A stretch of DNA of 64,000 nucleotides from Cohnella baijiui (GTDB lineage Bacteria; Bacillota; Bacilli; Paenibacillales; Paenibacillaceae). Of this stretch, positions 25,971 through 34,554 are shown one piece after another (the stretch's first letter is position 1; each line of letters starts with the position of its first letter). A program made the translations under genes and the position numbers. The stretch spans positions 38,980 through 102,979 of the forward strand of contig NZ_JAJFOW010000024.1 in the NCBI RefSeq assembly GCF_020731285.1, written 5' to 3'. Below the pieces are notes generated by a model that saw only the letters and a program-made list of their open reading frames with translations, had not been told where the DNA came from and did no database searches.

Positions 25971-26978
25971 GTGTCGAAAGCAACGATCAAGCAAGTCGCC
26001 GCAGCCGCAGACGTCTCGACGGCGACCGTTTCCCGCGTGTTGAACGAGAGCGGTTACGTCAGCGACGAAGTAAGAGAACGGGTGATGGAAGCGGTCGACC
26101 GGCTGAACTATCAGCCGAGCGCCATCGCACGCAGTCTGAAGCAAGACAAGACGTTTATGATCGGCGTCATCGTGCCGGATATTTCGAACCCGTACTTCAT
26201 GGGCATTTCGCGAGGGATCGAGGACGTCGTCGGCCCGGAAGGCTTTCAACTGATGTTCGGCAGCTCGGACGAGAACCCGGACAAGGAAGAACGGCTGCTT
26301 CAGCTGTTCCAGGAAAAGCGGGTGGACGCCATCGTGCTCGCGACCGCGGGCGGCAACGACGGCACGGTTCGCCGGCTGGCCGATGCGGGTGTGCCGATCG
26401 TCCTCGTGGACCGCAAGCTGGAGGAGGACGACGAAGGGGCAGGCCTCGACCTCGTTGCGGAAGACAACGCGGAAGGCGCCTTCCGTCTCGCGAGTCAGTT
26501 GCTGGAAGACGGCCACGTCCGCATCGGCGTCGTGAACGGCCCGGCGCGCGCGAGCACCGGCCGGGAACGGTACGACGGCGTGCTGCAGGCGCTGCGGGCG
26601 CATGGGGTGACGACAGAGCCGATCGTGTACAACGGCGAATTTTCCACCGAAGACGGCATTCTGGCTGTTCGCAAATTTCTCGCCGCCGAGCCGCGTCCGA
26701 CGGCCGTCATTTCGCTCAACAACCGCATGAGCCTCGGCGTCCTGCTCGAAATCGTCCGCAACGGATTGCGCATCCCCGGCGACATGGCTGTCGCGTCCTT
26801 CGGAGAGGTCGAGGCGGGATCGTTGCTGAAGGAACCCGGCCTCTATTATATCGATCAGCGTCCCTACGAGATGGGGACGAGAGCGGGCGAGCTCCTGCTG
26901 CGCAGGATCGACGCCAAGGGAGAAGCGCTCGAGCCTGCGGTCGAGATTTTCCGGCACGAAGTGAACCGCCTGAATTAA
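25971..26978 (+). CDS. LacI-family repressor of the D-arabinose/D-arabinan genes
   Basis: The DNA-binding part is ATIKQVAAAADVSTATVSRVL, then the hinge YQPSAIARSLKQDK and the sensor domain from FMIGVIVPDISNPYFMG. The 335 residues are typical. GTG 25971 follows GAGGTGAAGGG. The gene has its own strong promoter with operators on the transcription start, which indicates autoregulation, and it precedes an isomerase and kinase gene on the same strand. An arabinose- or ribulose-type inducer is inferred from this context, not seen. Confidence 0.9.
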   Translation: MSKATIKQVAAAADVSTATVSRVLNESGYVSDEVRERVMEAVDRLNYQPSAIARSLKQDKTFMIGVIVPDISNPYFMGISRGIEDVVGPEGFQLMFGSSDENPDKEERLLQLFQEKRVDAIVLATAGGNDGTVRRLADAGVPIVLVDRKLEEDDEGAGLDLVAEDNAEGAFRLASQLLEDGHVRIGVVNGPARASTGRERYDGVLQALRAHGVTTEPIVYNGEFSTEDGILAVRKFLAAEPRPTAVISLNNRMSLGVLLEIVRNGLRIPGDMAVASFGEVEAGSLLKEPGLYYIDQRPYEMGTRAGELLLRRIDAKGEALEPAVEIFRHEVNRLN

Positions 26979-27128
26979 GGGCCGGCAGCCGGGCAGACGC
27001 TTCACCCGCTAACCCGGTCCCAACCGCCCATCCATCCCCGTTTGCAAACACCCGACTCGGCAAGGAGGCGGCGATCGTCGTGCAAGTCGCCGAAGCGGGA
27101 TTCCATAGGTCAGTCAGGAGAGGATCAG

Positions 27129-28925
27129 ATGAACAATACTTACCCAATGTGCAATCGATTGCAGAGCGAGTTGCCGAAGATCGGCATTCGTCCGATCGTC
27201 GACGGTCGCAGAGGCGGCATTCGGGAATCGCTCGAAGAAGTCACGATGGAGATGGCCAAGCGCACCGCAGACTTCCTTTCCGAAAGGTTGAAACATAGCA
27301 ACGGCCTTCCCGTCGAGTGCGTCATCGCGGATACGTGCATTGGCGGCGTCGCCGAGGCGGCGCGCGCCGAGGAGAAGTTCGCCCGGGAGAACGTGGGGCT
27401 CACGATTTCCGTCACGCCGTCGTGGTGCTACCCGACGGAGACGATGGACACCCATCCGACGCGGCCGAAGGCCATCTGGGGCTTCAATGGCACGGAACGG
27501 CCGGGGGCGGTTTACCTGGCGGCGACGATGAGCGCCCACAATCAGAAAGGCTTGCCGGCTTTCTCGATTTACGGCCGCGACGTTCAAGATATCGGGGATA
27601 CGGAGATTACGCCTGACGTGCAGGAGAAGCTGCTCCAGTTCGCAAAAGCGGGGCTTGCCGTGGCGACGATCCGGGGCAAGGCGTACTTGTCCATGGGCTC
27701 GGTCTCGATGGGCATCGCCGGCTGCGTGGCGGACGAGACGTTTTACCAGCGGTATCTGGGCATGCGCAACGAATACGTCGACATGACGGAGTTCGTCCGC
27801 CGGCTGGAGCTCGGCATCTACGACCGGGACGAGTACGAGCGCGCCATCGCCTGGATCAAGGCGAACTGCAAGCCGGGCGAGGACGTCAATCCGCCGCATC
27901 TGAAGCGCTCCGACGAGCAAAAGGAGAAGGACTGGGAAACCGTCGCCAAGATGGCGCTTATCGCCCGCGACCTCATGGTCGGCAATCCGAAGCTCGCGGA
28001 GATGGGGTACGGCGAGGAAGCGCTCGGCCGACATGCGATCGCGGCGGGCTTCCAGGGACAGCGCGCGTGGACCGACTATTTCCCGACCGGAGACTTTATG
28101 GAGGCGATCCTGAACTCCTCCTTTGACTGGAACGGCATCCGCGAACCATATATCGTCGCGACCGAGAACGACACGCTGAACGGCGTGACGATGCTGCTCG
28201 GGCATCTGCTGACGGACGCGGCGCAGATTTTCGCGGACGTCCGCACCTACTGGAGCCCGGAAGCGGTGAAGCGGGTGAGCGGGCGCGAGCTGACGGGCCT
28301 TGCCGCCGGCGGCGTCATCCACCTGATCAACTCCGGTCCGGCCGCGTTGGACGGAACCGGACGGCAGACGAGGGGCGGGGCGCCCGCGATGAAGCCGCAT
28401 TGGGAGATCACGGAGGCCGAAGTCCAAGCTTGCCTGGATGCGACGGAGTGGTGTCCGGCGGTCGACTTTTTCCGGGGGGGCGGCTTCTCCACCGATTTCA
28501 CGACCCGAGGCGGCATGCCGGTCACGATGGCGCGGATCAATCTGATCGCCGGCGTCGGCCCCGTGCTCCAACTGGCTGAGGGTCATACCGTGGAGCTGCC
28601 GGACGACATTCACGACGTGCTGGACCGGCGGAGCAACCCGACCTGGCCAACGACCTGGTTCGTGCCGAACTTGACGGGCGAAGGGCTGTTCAAGGACGTG
28701 TACGCAGTCATGAACAACTGGGGCTCGAACCATGCCTCGGTCAGCTACGGCCACATCGGCGGCGATCTGATCACGCTTGCGTCGATGCTGCGAATCCCGG
28801 TCAGCATGCACAACGTGCCGGAGGAGCGGATCTTTCGCCCGAGCGCCTGGTCGGCGTTCGGCGGATTGGAACCGGTCGGCGCGGACTATCGGGCTTGCGC
28901 GGCTTACGGGCCGCTGTACAAGTAG
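27129..28925 (+). CDS. fucI: L-fucose isomerase (also D-arabinose isomerase) FucI
   Basis: The 598 residues match FucI enzymes throughout: PKIGIRPIVDGRRGG at the start, WCYPTETMD near residue 100, and the active-site stretch IVATENDTLNGVTMLLGHLL then QIFADVRTYWSPEAVKR near 345-380. FucI converts L-fucose to L-fuculose and, as established for the E. coli enzyme, D-arabinose to D-ribulose. No fuculose kinase or aldolase gene is present; a ribulokinase follows 18 bp later, so D-arabinose is the more likely substrate. The ATG follows AGGAGAGG. The operator TGCAATCGATTGCA lies at codons 8-12. Confidence 0.92.
   Translation: MNNTYPMCNRLQSELPKIGIRPIVDGRRGGIRESLEEVTMEMAKRTADFLSERLKHSNGLPVECVIADTCIGGVAEAARAEEKFARENVGLTISVTPSWCYPTETMDTHPTRPKAIWGFNGTERPGAVYLAATMSAHNQKGLPAFSIYGRDVQDIGDTEITPDVQEKLLQFAKAGLAVATIRGKAYLSMGSVSMGIAGCVADETFYQRYLGMRNEYVDMTEFVRRLELGIYDRDEYERAIAWIKANCKPGEDVNPPHLKRSDEQKEKDWETVAKMALIARDLMVGNPKLAEMGYGEEALGRHAIAAGFQGQRAWTDYFPTGDFMEAILNSSFDWNGIREPYIVATENDTLNGVTMLLGHLLTDAAQIFADVRTYWSPEAVKRVSGRELTGLAAGGVIHLINSGPAALDGTGRQTRGGAPAMKPHWEITEAEVQACLDATEWCPAVDFFRGGGFSTDFTTRGGMPVTMARINLIAGVGPVLQLAEGHTVELPDDIHDVLDRRSNPTWPTTWFVPNLTGEGLFKDVYAVMNNWGSNHASVSYGHIGGDLITLASMLRIPVSMHNVPEERIFRPSAWSAFGGLEPVGADYRACAAYGPLYK
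27150..27163. promoter_or_regulatory. operator TGCAATCGATTGCA inside the start of fucI
   Basis: A perfect 14-bp palindrome with a central CpG, 21 bp after the first base of fucI. The identical sequence is at 30635-30648. A repressor bound here would block elongation. Confidence 0.7.
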
Positions 28926-28943
28926 GAAGGGGGGGCGAACGAG

Positions 28944-30614
28944 ATGACCAAGCGATACGCGATCGGAGTCGACTACGGCACGGAATCGGGCAGGGCGCTG
29001 CTCGTCGACATCGCCACCGGGGAAGAGGTCGCCACCCACGTCACGCCTTACCCGCACGGCGTGATCGACGAAGCGCTGCCCGGCTCGGGCGAAAAGCTGG
29101 GCTACGATTGGGCGCTGCAGCATCCGGACGACTACTTGAAGGTGCTGCGGCGTTCGGTGCCCGAAGTACTGCGCGCGTCCGGCGTCGACCCGGCGCACGT
29201 CGTCGGCATCGGGATCGACTTTACGGCCTGCACGATGATGCCGCTCGACGCGGAGGGCACGCCGCTCTGTTTCCGGGACGCATGGAAGTCGAACCCGCAC
29301 GCCTGGGTGAAGCTGTGGAAGCACCACGCTGCCCAGGAGGAGGCGAACCGCTTGAACGCGGCAGCCGCGGCCGCGGGCGAATCGTTCCCCGCGCGGTACG
29401 GCGGCAAGCAATCGTCCGAATGGATGATCGCCAAGGTGTGGCAGATTCTGAACGAGGCGCCGAGCCTGTACGAGCAGGCCGATACGTTTATCGAAGCCGC
29501 GGATTGGGTCGTTCTCCGAATGACCGGCAACCTCACGCGCAACAGCTGCACGGCGGGTTACAAAGCCGCCTGGCACAAGCGCGACGGCTACCCGTCCGCT
29601 TCGTTCCTCGGCTCGCTCGATCCGCGCCTCGCGGATCTGGCGACCGCGAAGCTGCGCGGCCCGGTTCTGCCGCTCGGCTCGCGGGCCGGCGGCTTGACCG
29701 GGGAGATGGCGGCCATCACAGGCCTGCGACCCGGCACGTCGGTCGCCGTCGGCAACATCGACGCCCACGCGATGGTCCCGGCCGTCGGGGTGGTTACCCC
29801 CGGCAAGCTGGTGCTGGCCATGGGCACGTCTACGTGCCATTTGCTGCTCAGCGAGACGGAGGCGCATGCCGAAGGCATCTGCGGCGTCGTGGAGGACGGC
29901 ATCGTCCCGGGCTACTACGGCTATGAAGCCGGTCAGCCGGCCGTCGGCGATCTGTTCGCTTGGTACGTGAACGAAGCCGTGCCGGTCGAGATAGTCCGCG
30001 AAGCCGAAGCGGTGGGGCTAAGCGTTCACGCTTGGCTCGAGCGGGAAGCGGCGAAGCTGGCGCCGGGCGAAAGCGGCCTACTCGCGCTCGACTGGTGGAA
30101 CGGCAGCCGCTCGGTCCTCATGGACGCGGAGCTGGGTGGAGCGCTTGTCGGCATGTCGCTCCGGACGAAGCCGGCGGAAATCTACCGCGCGCTGCTCGAG
30201 GCGACGGCGTTCGGCACGCGCAAGATCATCGAGACGCTGTCGGCCGCCGGCGTGGCGATCGACGAGCTGTACGCCTGCGGCGGGCTGCCGCAGCGCAACA
30301 GGCTGCTCATGCAGATCTATGCGGACGTGACCGGACGGGAGATCAAAATCGCGGACTCCACGCAGACGGCCGCACTCGGTGCCGCAATGTTCGGCGCGGT
30401 CGCCGCGGGCGCCGAGGCGGGAGGCTACGATACGATCGTCGAGGCCGCCGACCGAATGGCTAGAATCCGCGAGGAATCGTATCGGCCCATCGCCGCCCAT
30501 GCGCGAGTCTACGACGAGCTGTACGCGGCCTACGCCGAGCTTCACGACTATTTCGGCCGCGGCGCAAGCGACGTCATGAAACGGCTTCGAAACCTCAAGA
30601 CCGGTCGCATCTGA
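28944..30614 (+). CDS. araB: ribulokinase (AraB type, FGGY family)
   Basis: The 556-residue protein has the AraB pattern: IGVDYGTESGRALLVDIATG at the N-terminus, GIDFTACTMMPLD, WVKLWKHHAAQEEA and SEWMIAKVWQI in the first domain, and MGTSTCHLLL, EAGQPAVGDLFAW and ACGGLPQRNRLLMQIYADV in the second. AraB enzymes phosphorylate L-ribulose and, as known for E. coli, other 2-ketopentoses including D-ribulose at O5. No araA or araD is in the window. Next to FucI it would give D-ribulose-5-phosphate, which enters the pentose-phosphate pathway directly. Confidence 0.9.
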   Translation: MTKRYAIGVDYGTESGRALLVDIATGEEVATHVTPYPHGVIDEALPGSGEKLGYDWALQHPDDYLKVLRRSVPEVLRASGVDPAHVVGIGIDFTACTMMPLDAEGTPLCFRDAWKSNPHAWVKLWKHHAAQEEANRLNAAAAAAGESFPARYGGKQSSEWMIAKVWQILNEAPSLYEQADTFIEAADWVVLRMTGNLTRNSCTAGYKAAWHKRDGYPSASFLGSLDPRLADLATAKLRGPVLPLGSRAGGLTGEMAAITGLRPGTSVAVGNIDAHAMVPAVGVVTPGKLVLAMGTSTCHLLLSETEAHAEGICGVVEDGIVPGYYGYEAGQPAVGDLFAWYVNEAVPVEIVREAEAVGLSVHAWLEREAAKLAPGESGLLALDWWNGSRSVLMDAELGGALVGMSLRTKPAEIYRALLEATAFGTRKIIETLSAAGVAIDELYACGGLPQRNRLLMQIYADVTGREIKIADSTQTAALGAAMFGAVAAGAEAGGYDTIVEAADRMARIREESYRPIAAHARVYDELYAAYAELHDYFGRGASDVMKRLRNLKTGRI

Positions 30615-30634
30615 TCGGGTCTTGCCAACTGTTG

Positions 30635-30648
30635 TGCAATCGATTGCA
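30635..30648. promoter_or_regulatory. operator TGCAATCGATTGCA before the GH172 gene
   Basis: Identical to the site in fucI at 27150. It stands in the 69-bp gap between the kinase and the GH172 gene and ties that hydrolase to the same repressor. Confidence 0.7.
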
Positions 30649-30683
30649 GTATTCGCAGAATTTCGACAAAAGGAGCGCTAACC

Positions 30684-31793
30684 ATGAATCTGCCTACCTC
30701 CCTTTCTTCCTTGAGCCTCGTCCGTTCAGGTCGCCGCAAGCGGGAGTCCAGCTACGACCGCACGGGCGGCAACAAAGACTATTACTCCATTCGGCCGGGA
30801 GACGTGGCGGAAATCTGCAGCATCCCCGGCGCGGGCGCCATTACGCACATTTGGATGACGATGGCGACGGACGCACCGGCGGAAGAAGCTTACCTGCCCC
30901 GCAAAATCGTCCTCCGCATGTACTGGGACGGAGAGACGGAACCGAGCGTGGAAGCGCCGATCGGCGACTTTTTCGGCATGGGGCACGGCTTGACCCGCAA
31001 CTATACGTCGGCCGCGCTCATGATGAGTCCGGAAGACGGCAAGGCGTTTAACTGCTTTTTCCGGATGCCTTTCGCGAGCGGCGCCCGCATCGTCGTCGAG
31101 AGCGAAGCGGAGCAGCCGATCAAATTCTACTTCTATATCGACTACGAGGCCTACGACTCGCTGCCGTCGGACGAACTGCGATTCCATGCGCAGTGGCGTC
31201 GGGAAAACCCGACGGACGGCATCCCGGAGGACGGCGTGGACAACGCGACGTTCGAGTTCGGCGGCAAAAACACGACCGGCGACGGCAACTACCTCATCCT
31301 GGACGCGGTCGGGAAGGGTCACTACATCGGCTGCAACTTCAATGTGCACAACCTTCGCGACACCCGGGAGTGGAACTGGTACGGCGAAGGCGACGACATG
31401 ATCTTCATCGACGGCGAGTCTTGGCCCCCGACGCTGCACGGCACGGGAATGGAAGACTACTTTAATACCGCTTGGTGTCCGCAGCAAGAGGTATGCACCC
31501 CGTATCACGGCATCATCTTGGGCGGAGGACCGAACTGGAGCGGCAAAATCTCGACGTACCGCTACCATATTCTCGATCCGATCATGTTCGAGAAAAGCAT
31601 CCGGGTGACGATCGAGCACGGTCACAACAATCACCGCAGCGACGACGTCTCCTCGACGGCGTACTGGTACCAGCAGGAGCCGCATCAGCCGTTCCCGGCA
31701 CTGCCAAAAGTCGAAGGTCGCCTGCCGCTGCCGGACATCAAGCCGTTCGACCCCGCCAACCTGTCGCGGATCTTCGAGCACGACAATCCCTGA
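30684..31793 (+). CDS. DUF2961 protein, glycoside hydrolase family 172 (probable exo-D-arabinofuranosidase)
   Basis: This 369-residue protein matches the DUF2961 family: RRKRESSYDRTGGNKDYYSI near the N-terminus, IPGAGAITHIWMTM, RMYWDGETEPSVEAPIGDFFG near 75-95, GEGDDMIFIDGESWPPTLHG then TGMEDYFNTAW near 230-260, and STYRYHILDPI. The family is now GH172, with exo-acting enzymes on D-arabinofuranosides and difructose anhydride. No signal peptide is visible, so it would act in the cytoplasm on imported oligosaccharides. AAAAGGAG precedes the ATG. Family membership is firm; the D-arabinan substrate is inferred from the neighbours. Confidence 0.88.
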   Translation: MNLPTSLSSLSLVRSGRRKRESSYDRTGGNKDYYSIRPGDVAEICSIPGAGAITHIWMTMATDAPAEEAYLPRKIVLRMYWDGETEPSVEAPIGDFFGMGHGLTRNYTSAALMMSPEDGKAFNCFFRMPFASGARIVVESEAEQPIKFYFYIDYEAYDSLPSDELRFHAQWRRENPTDGIPEDGVDNATFEFGGKNTTGDGNYLILDAVGKGHYIGCNFNVHNLRDTREWNWYGEGDDMIFIDGESWPPTLHGTGMEDYFNTAWCPQQEVCTPYHGIILGGGPNWSGKISTYRYHILDPIMFEKSIRVTIEHGHNNHRSDDVSSTAYWYQQEPHQPFPALPKVEGRLPLPDIKPFDPANLSRIFEHDNP

Positions 31794-31828
31794 CCGCCGC
31801 ACGGCGCCGGTCGAAGGAGGATGAGAAG

Positions 31829-32950
31829 ATGAGAAGCGCAGCCGCGGTGGCTGGCGCCGCCGCCCTGCTCCTGGTGTTGGCGGGCTGCTCCGGCGCCGGG
31901 ACGAATCCGATGCTGGACGCGAAAGGCAAGACGTTTCTCCTGAAGGGGGTGACGGACGTGCGGGAGGTCGGGCAGATCACGGGGGCGGAATCGCCCAGCC
32001 AGACCGACCGCTACGCCGTCTATGGCACCGACCTCGGCTCCATGATGAACGCGGGCGACCGGACGTACTTCGTCTTCGGCGATACGTTCGGCGAACGCTC
32101 GCCGGACCAGATCGGGGGCGGCGGCAGCTACTGGCGGTCCAATACGATCGGCTATACGAACGACGCCGATCCGTCCGACGGCATCCGACTGGACGGCATG
32201 ATCACGGACGATATCGGCACGGCCAAAGAGCTGCTGCCCTCGCGCAAGGCCGACTACGACGAGATGACGAAAATTCCGACGCACGGCGTCGCCGCAAACG
32301 GCGCCCTGTACTTGTACTACATGTCCGTCAACCATTGGGGAGAGCCGGGCCGCTGGGACGCGAACTACGCGAGTCTCGCGAAGTCGGTGGACGAGGGGCA
32401 GAACTGGACGCTGCTGGACGACGTCCGGTGGCCCGGAGACGGCGACTTTATCCAGATCAGTCCCTATCTCGTGAAGGACAGCGGAAGCAAGGACGCCGAG
32501 CTCTATTTGTGGGGCATCCCGTCCGGCCGCTTCGGCGGCGTCAAGCTGATGAAGGTCGCCGAGCCGAGTTTGGAGCGGCTGTCCGACTACCGGTACTATG
32601 CCGGTCTGGACGATCGCGGCCGGCCGATCTGGAGCGCCGATCTCGCGGAGGCGAAGACGGTCGTGGACGATACGGCCGGAGAGCTGTCCGTCGTCTGGAA
32701 TCCGTACCTGAAGCGGTGGCTGATGACCTACCTGAAAGAAGGAAGGGGCGTCGTCATCCGCGAAGGGCTGTCGCCGTGGGGACCATGGGGCGAGCCGATC
32801 GACCTGGTGACTTCCGCGGAGCAGCCCGGATTGTATGGGCCGTTCATGAATGAACGCTATACGACGGACGGCGGCCGGACGATCTACTTTACGCTGTCGC
32901 TCTGGGATCCGTACAACGTGTTCTGGTTCAGGGCTTCGCTGGAAAAATGA
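31829..32950 (+). CDS. DUF4185 lipoprotein, GH183 endo-D-arabinanase family
   Basis: The start ATG 31829 is 8 nt after AAGGAGG and gives a lipoprotein signal ending LVLAGC (Cys20), so the enzyme should sit on the outer face of the membrane. The remaining 350 residues are one DUF4185 domain: YGTDLGSMMN near 65, YFVFGDTFGE near 82 with a conserved Asp, YWRSNTIGYTND, YLYYMSVNHWGEPGRWD near 165, and LYGPFMNERYTTDGG at the end. DUF4185 was shown to contain endo-D-arabinofuranases that cut mycobacterial D-arabinan (GH183). It is the surface partner of the secreted copy at 38599. Confidence 0.87.
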   Translation: MRSAAAVAGAAALLLVLAGCSGAGTNPMLDAKGKTFLLKGVTDVREVGQITGAESPSQTDRYAVYGTDLGSMMNAGDRTYFVFGDTFGERSPDQIGGGGSYWRSNTIGYTNDADPSDGIRLDGMITDDIGTAKELLPSRKADYDEMTKIPTHGVAANGALYLYYMSVNHWGEPGRWDANYASLAKSVDEGQNWTLLDDVRWPGDGDFIQISPYLVKDSGSKDAELYLWGIPSGRFGGVKLMKVAEPSLERLSDYRYYAGLDDRGRPIWSADLAEAKTVVDDTAGELSVVWNPYLKRWLMTYLKEGRGVVIREGLSPWGPWGEPIDLVTSAEQPGLYGPFMNERYTTDGGRTIYFTLSLWDPYNVFWFRASLEK

Positions 32951-33005
32951 AAGCGGATTCAGAGCGCGAATCCCTAATCGTTGCTTGGGGATCTACGACA
33001 TTCGG

Positions 33006-33026
33006 TTTAGACGCTCAGCGTTTAAA
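33006..33026. promoter_or_regulatory. inverted repeat before the second importer operon
   Basis: TTTAGACGCT and AGCGTTTAAA are complementary at 9 of 10 positions around one C. It lies 34 bp before the binding-protein gene. It differs from the TGCAATCGATTGCA sites, so another regulator, perhaps the LacI protein at 42021, may act here. Confidence 0.5.
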
Positions 33027-33059
33027 TAGCACGACATTTAAAAAAAGGGAGGATTCACC

Positions 33060-34484
33060 ATGCTTCAACAAGCAAAAAGAAGCAAACGCGGCACCTGGAC
33101 GATCGCCAGCTCCTCGCTCCTCATCCTGTCCATGGTTTTGACGGCCTGCGGCGGCTCGAACGGCAAAAACGCAGACCCGAGCCCGAGCGGCGGCAGCGCT
33201 CCGGCGTCTCCGAGCGCATCGGCCAGCGCGAGCCCGAGCGACAGTACGCCGGCTGAAAAGGTCAAGATTGAATTTTGGGCGCAAAAATTCGAAGACACGA
33301 CCGACGCATGGTTCAAAAAATGGGTCGCCGAATTCAACAAGTCCCAAGATCGCGTCGAGATCAAGCTGACGATCGTGCCGGGGGACGCGTGGGATCAAAA
33401 GATGAAGGCCGCGCAAGCCGCGGGCAAGGCGCCCGAGATCCGCACGATCAACTACGGCAACGTGGCCAACGCGGCCAAGACCGGGCAGATCATGGCGCTG
33501 AACGACCTGATGGACCCCGCCGCATTCGACGATCTGTACGACAACATCCGCGACTTCGTCACGGTCGGCGACAAGTACTACGCGTATCCGAAGCTCGTCG
33601 AGCCGTCCGCTGTCCTCTATTACCGCAAGGACCTGTTCCAGGAAGCGGGCCTTGATCCGGAGAAGCCGCCGACCACCTGGGCGGAGCTGCTGGACGACGC
33701 CAAGAAGCTGACGAAAAAAGGCGTGTTCGGTCTCGCGACCGCTCAGACCGCGCCCGATCTGGGCTGGTCCAGCTGGGGAATGCAGTACAATGCCGCCGGC
33801 CATCTCGCGTTGACGGACGACTGGTCGAAGGCCGACATTAACAACGACGCCTACAAATCGGTGTTCGAGTTCTACCAGAACGCCTACCAATCCGGCGCCA
33901 TGCCGAAGCAGGCGCTCGCCGGATACGCGGATATCAAGCCGTTCGGCGAAGGCAAGGTCGCGATGGAGGTGTGCGGCTCCTGGGCGATCGGGCAACTCCG
34001 CAACACGTACAAAAACATGCTCGACAAAGTCGGCGTCGCGCCGATGGTTTCGATCGACGGCGACCAGACGAAGACGACCGCAACGCTCGGCGGCTGGACG
34101 CTTGCCGTCGACGGCAAGGCGCAGCATCCGAAAGAGGCGGCTTCCTTCATTTCCTATCTGCTCGCCGGCGACCCGGCCATCATGATCGACTTCTTCAAGA
34201 CCGCCCAGTTCTCGAAGTTCTCGCCGCGCAAATCCGTCGACGAAGCGATGAAGTCGGATCCGGACGCATCGAAGGACGCCTGGCGCGCCATGATCGCGGA
34301 AAAGGTCATCCCCTACGCCAAGGCGGAACCGATCTATCCGTGGGATATCAGCTTCGCGCTCTCGACGGGGATCGAATCGGCCATGAAGGGCACGAGCGTC
34401 GACAAAGCGATCGCCAAAGCGGAGAAAGACATCAACGACTTCATCGAGAAAAACAAACTCGCGGGCACGAATCCGAAAGCCTAG
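33060..34484 (+). CDS. CUT1 sugar-binding lipoprotein
   Basis: The N-terminus is a lipoprotein signal with lipobox LTAC (Cys about 31) and then a Ser/Pro/Ala-rich linker of about 35 residues, common in surface proteins of this group. The mature part is a family-1 solute-binding protein: KIEFWAQKFEDTTDAWFKKW, AGKAPEIRTINYGN, YYRKDLFQEAGLDPEKPPTT with the usual substrate-binding lobe, and GGWTLAVDG. At 474 residues it is maltose/oligosaccharide-binding in size. It precedes two permease genes and probably binds D-arabinan oligosaccharides, inferred from context. Confidence 0.92.
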   Translation: MLQQAKRSKRGTWTIASSSLLILSMVLTACGGSNGKNADPSPSGGSAPASPSASASASPSDSTPAEKVKIEFWAQKFEDTTDAWFKKWVAEFNKSQDRVEIKLTIVPGDAWDQKMKAAQAAGKAPEIRTINYGNVANAAKTGQIMALNDLMDPAAFDDLYDNIRDFVTVGDKYYAYPKLVEPSAVLYYRKDLFQEAGLDPEKPPTTWAELLDDAKKLTKKGVFGLATAQTAPDLGWSSWGMQYNAAGHLALTDDWSKADINNDAYKSVFEFYQNAYQSGAMPKQALAGYADIKPFGEGKVAMEVCGSWAIGQLRNTYKNMLDKVGVAPMVSIDGDQTKTTATLGGWTLAVDGKAQHPKEAASFISYLLAGDPAIMIDFFKTAQFSKFSPRKSVDEAMKSDPDASKDAWRAMIAEKVIPYAKAEPIYPWDISFALSTGIESAMKGTSVDKAIAKAEKDINDFIEKNKLAGTNPKA

Positions 34485-34495
34485 CGAACGAGGCG

Positions 34496-34523
34496 ATCCG
34501 GGCGGCGCCGCAGCCGCCCGGAT
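34496..34523 (+). other. stem-loop between binding-protein and permease genes
   Basis: ATCCGGGCGGC and GCCGCCCGGAT form a perfect 11-bp stem with a 6-nt loop. Only a C-rich tail with two T follows, so it is more likely an mRNA stabiliser or partial terminator that favours the binding protein. Confidence 0.7.
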
Positions 34524-34554
34524 TGTCCCCCCTTATCCGAGCCTATGGACGGTG

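Noticed and set aside
27114..29867. Very long minus-strand frame opposite fucI and araB (and similar ones opposite iolD, the PfkB/GH4 genes and GH127)
   Set aside because: Antisense shadows of GC-rich genes; Arg/His-rich translations with no domains.
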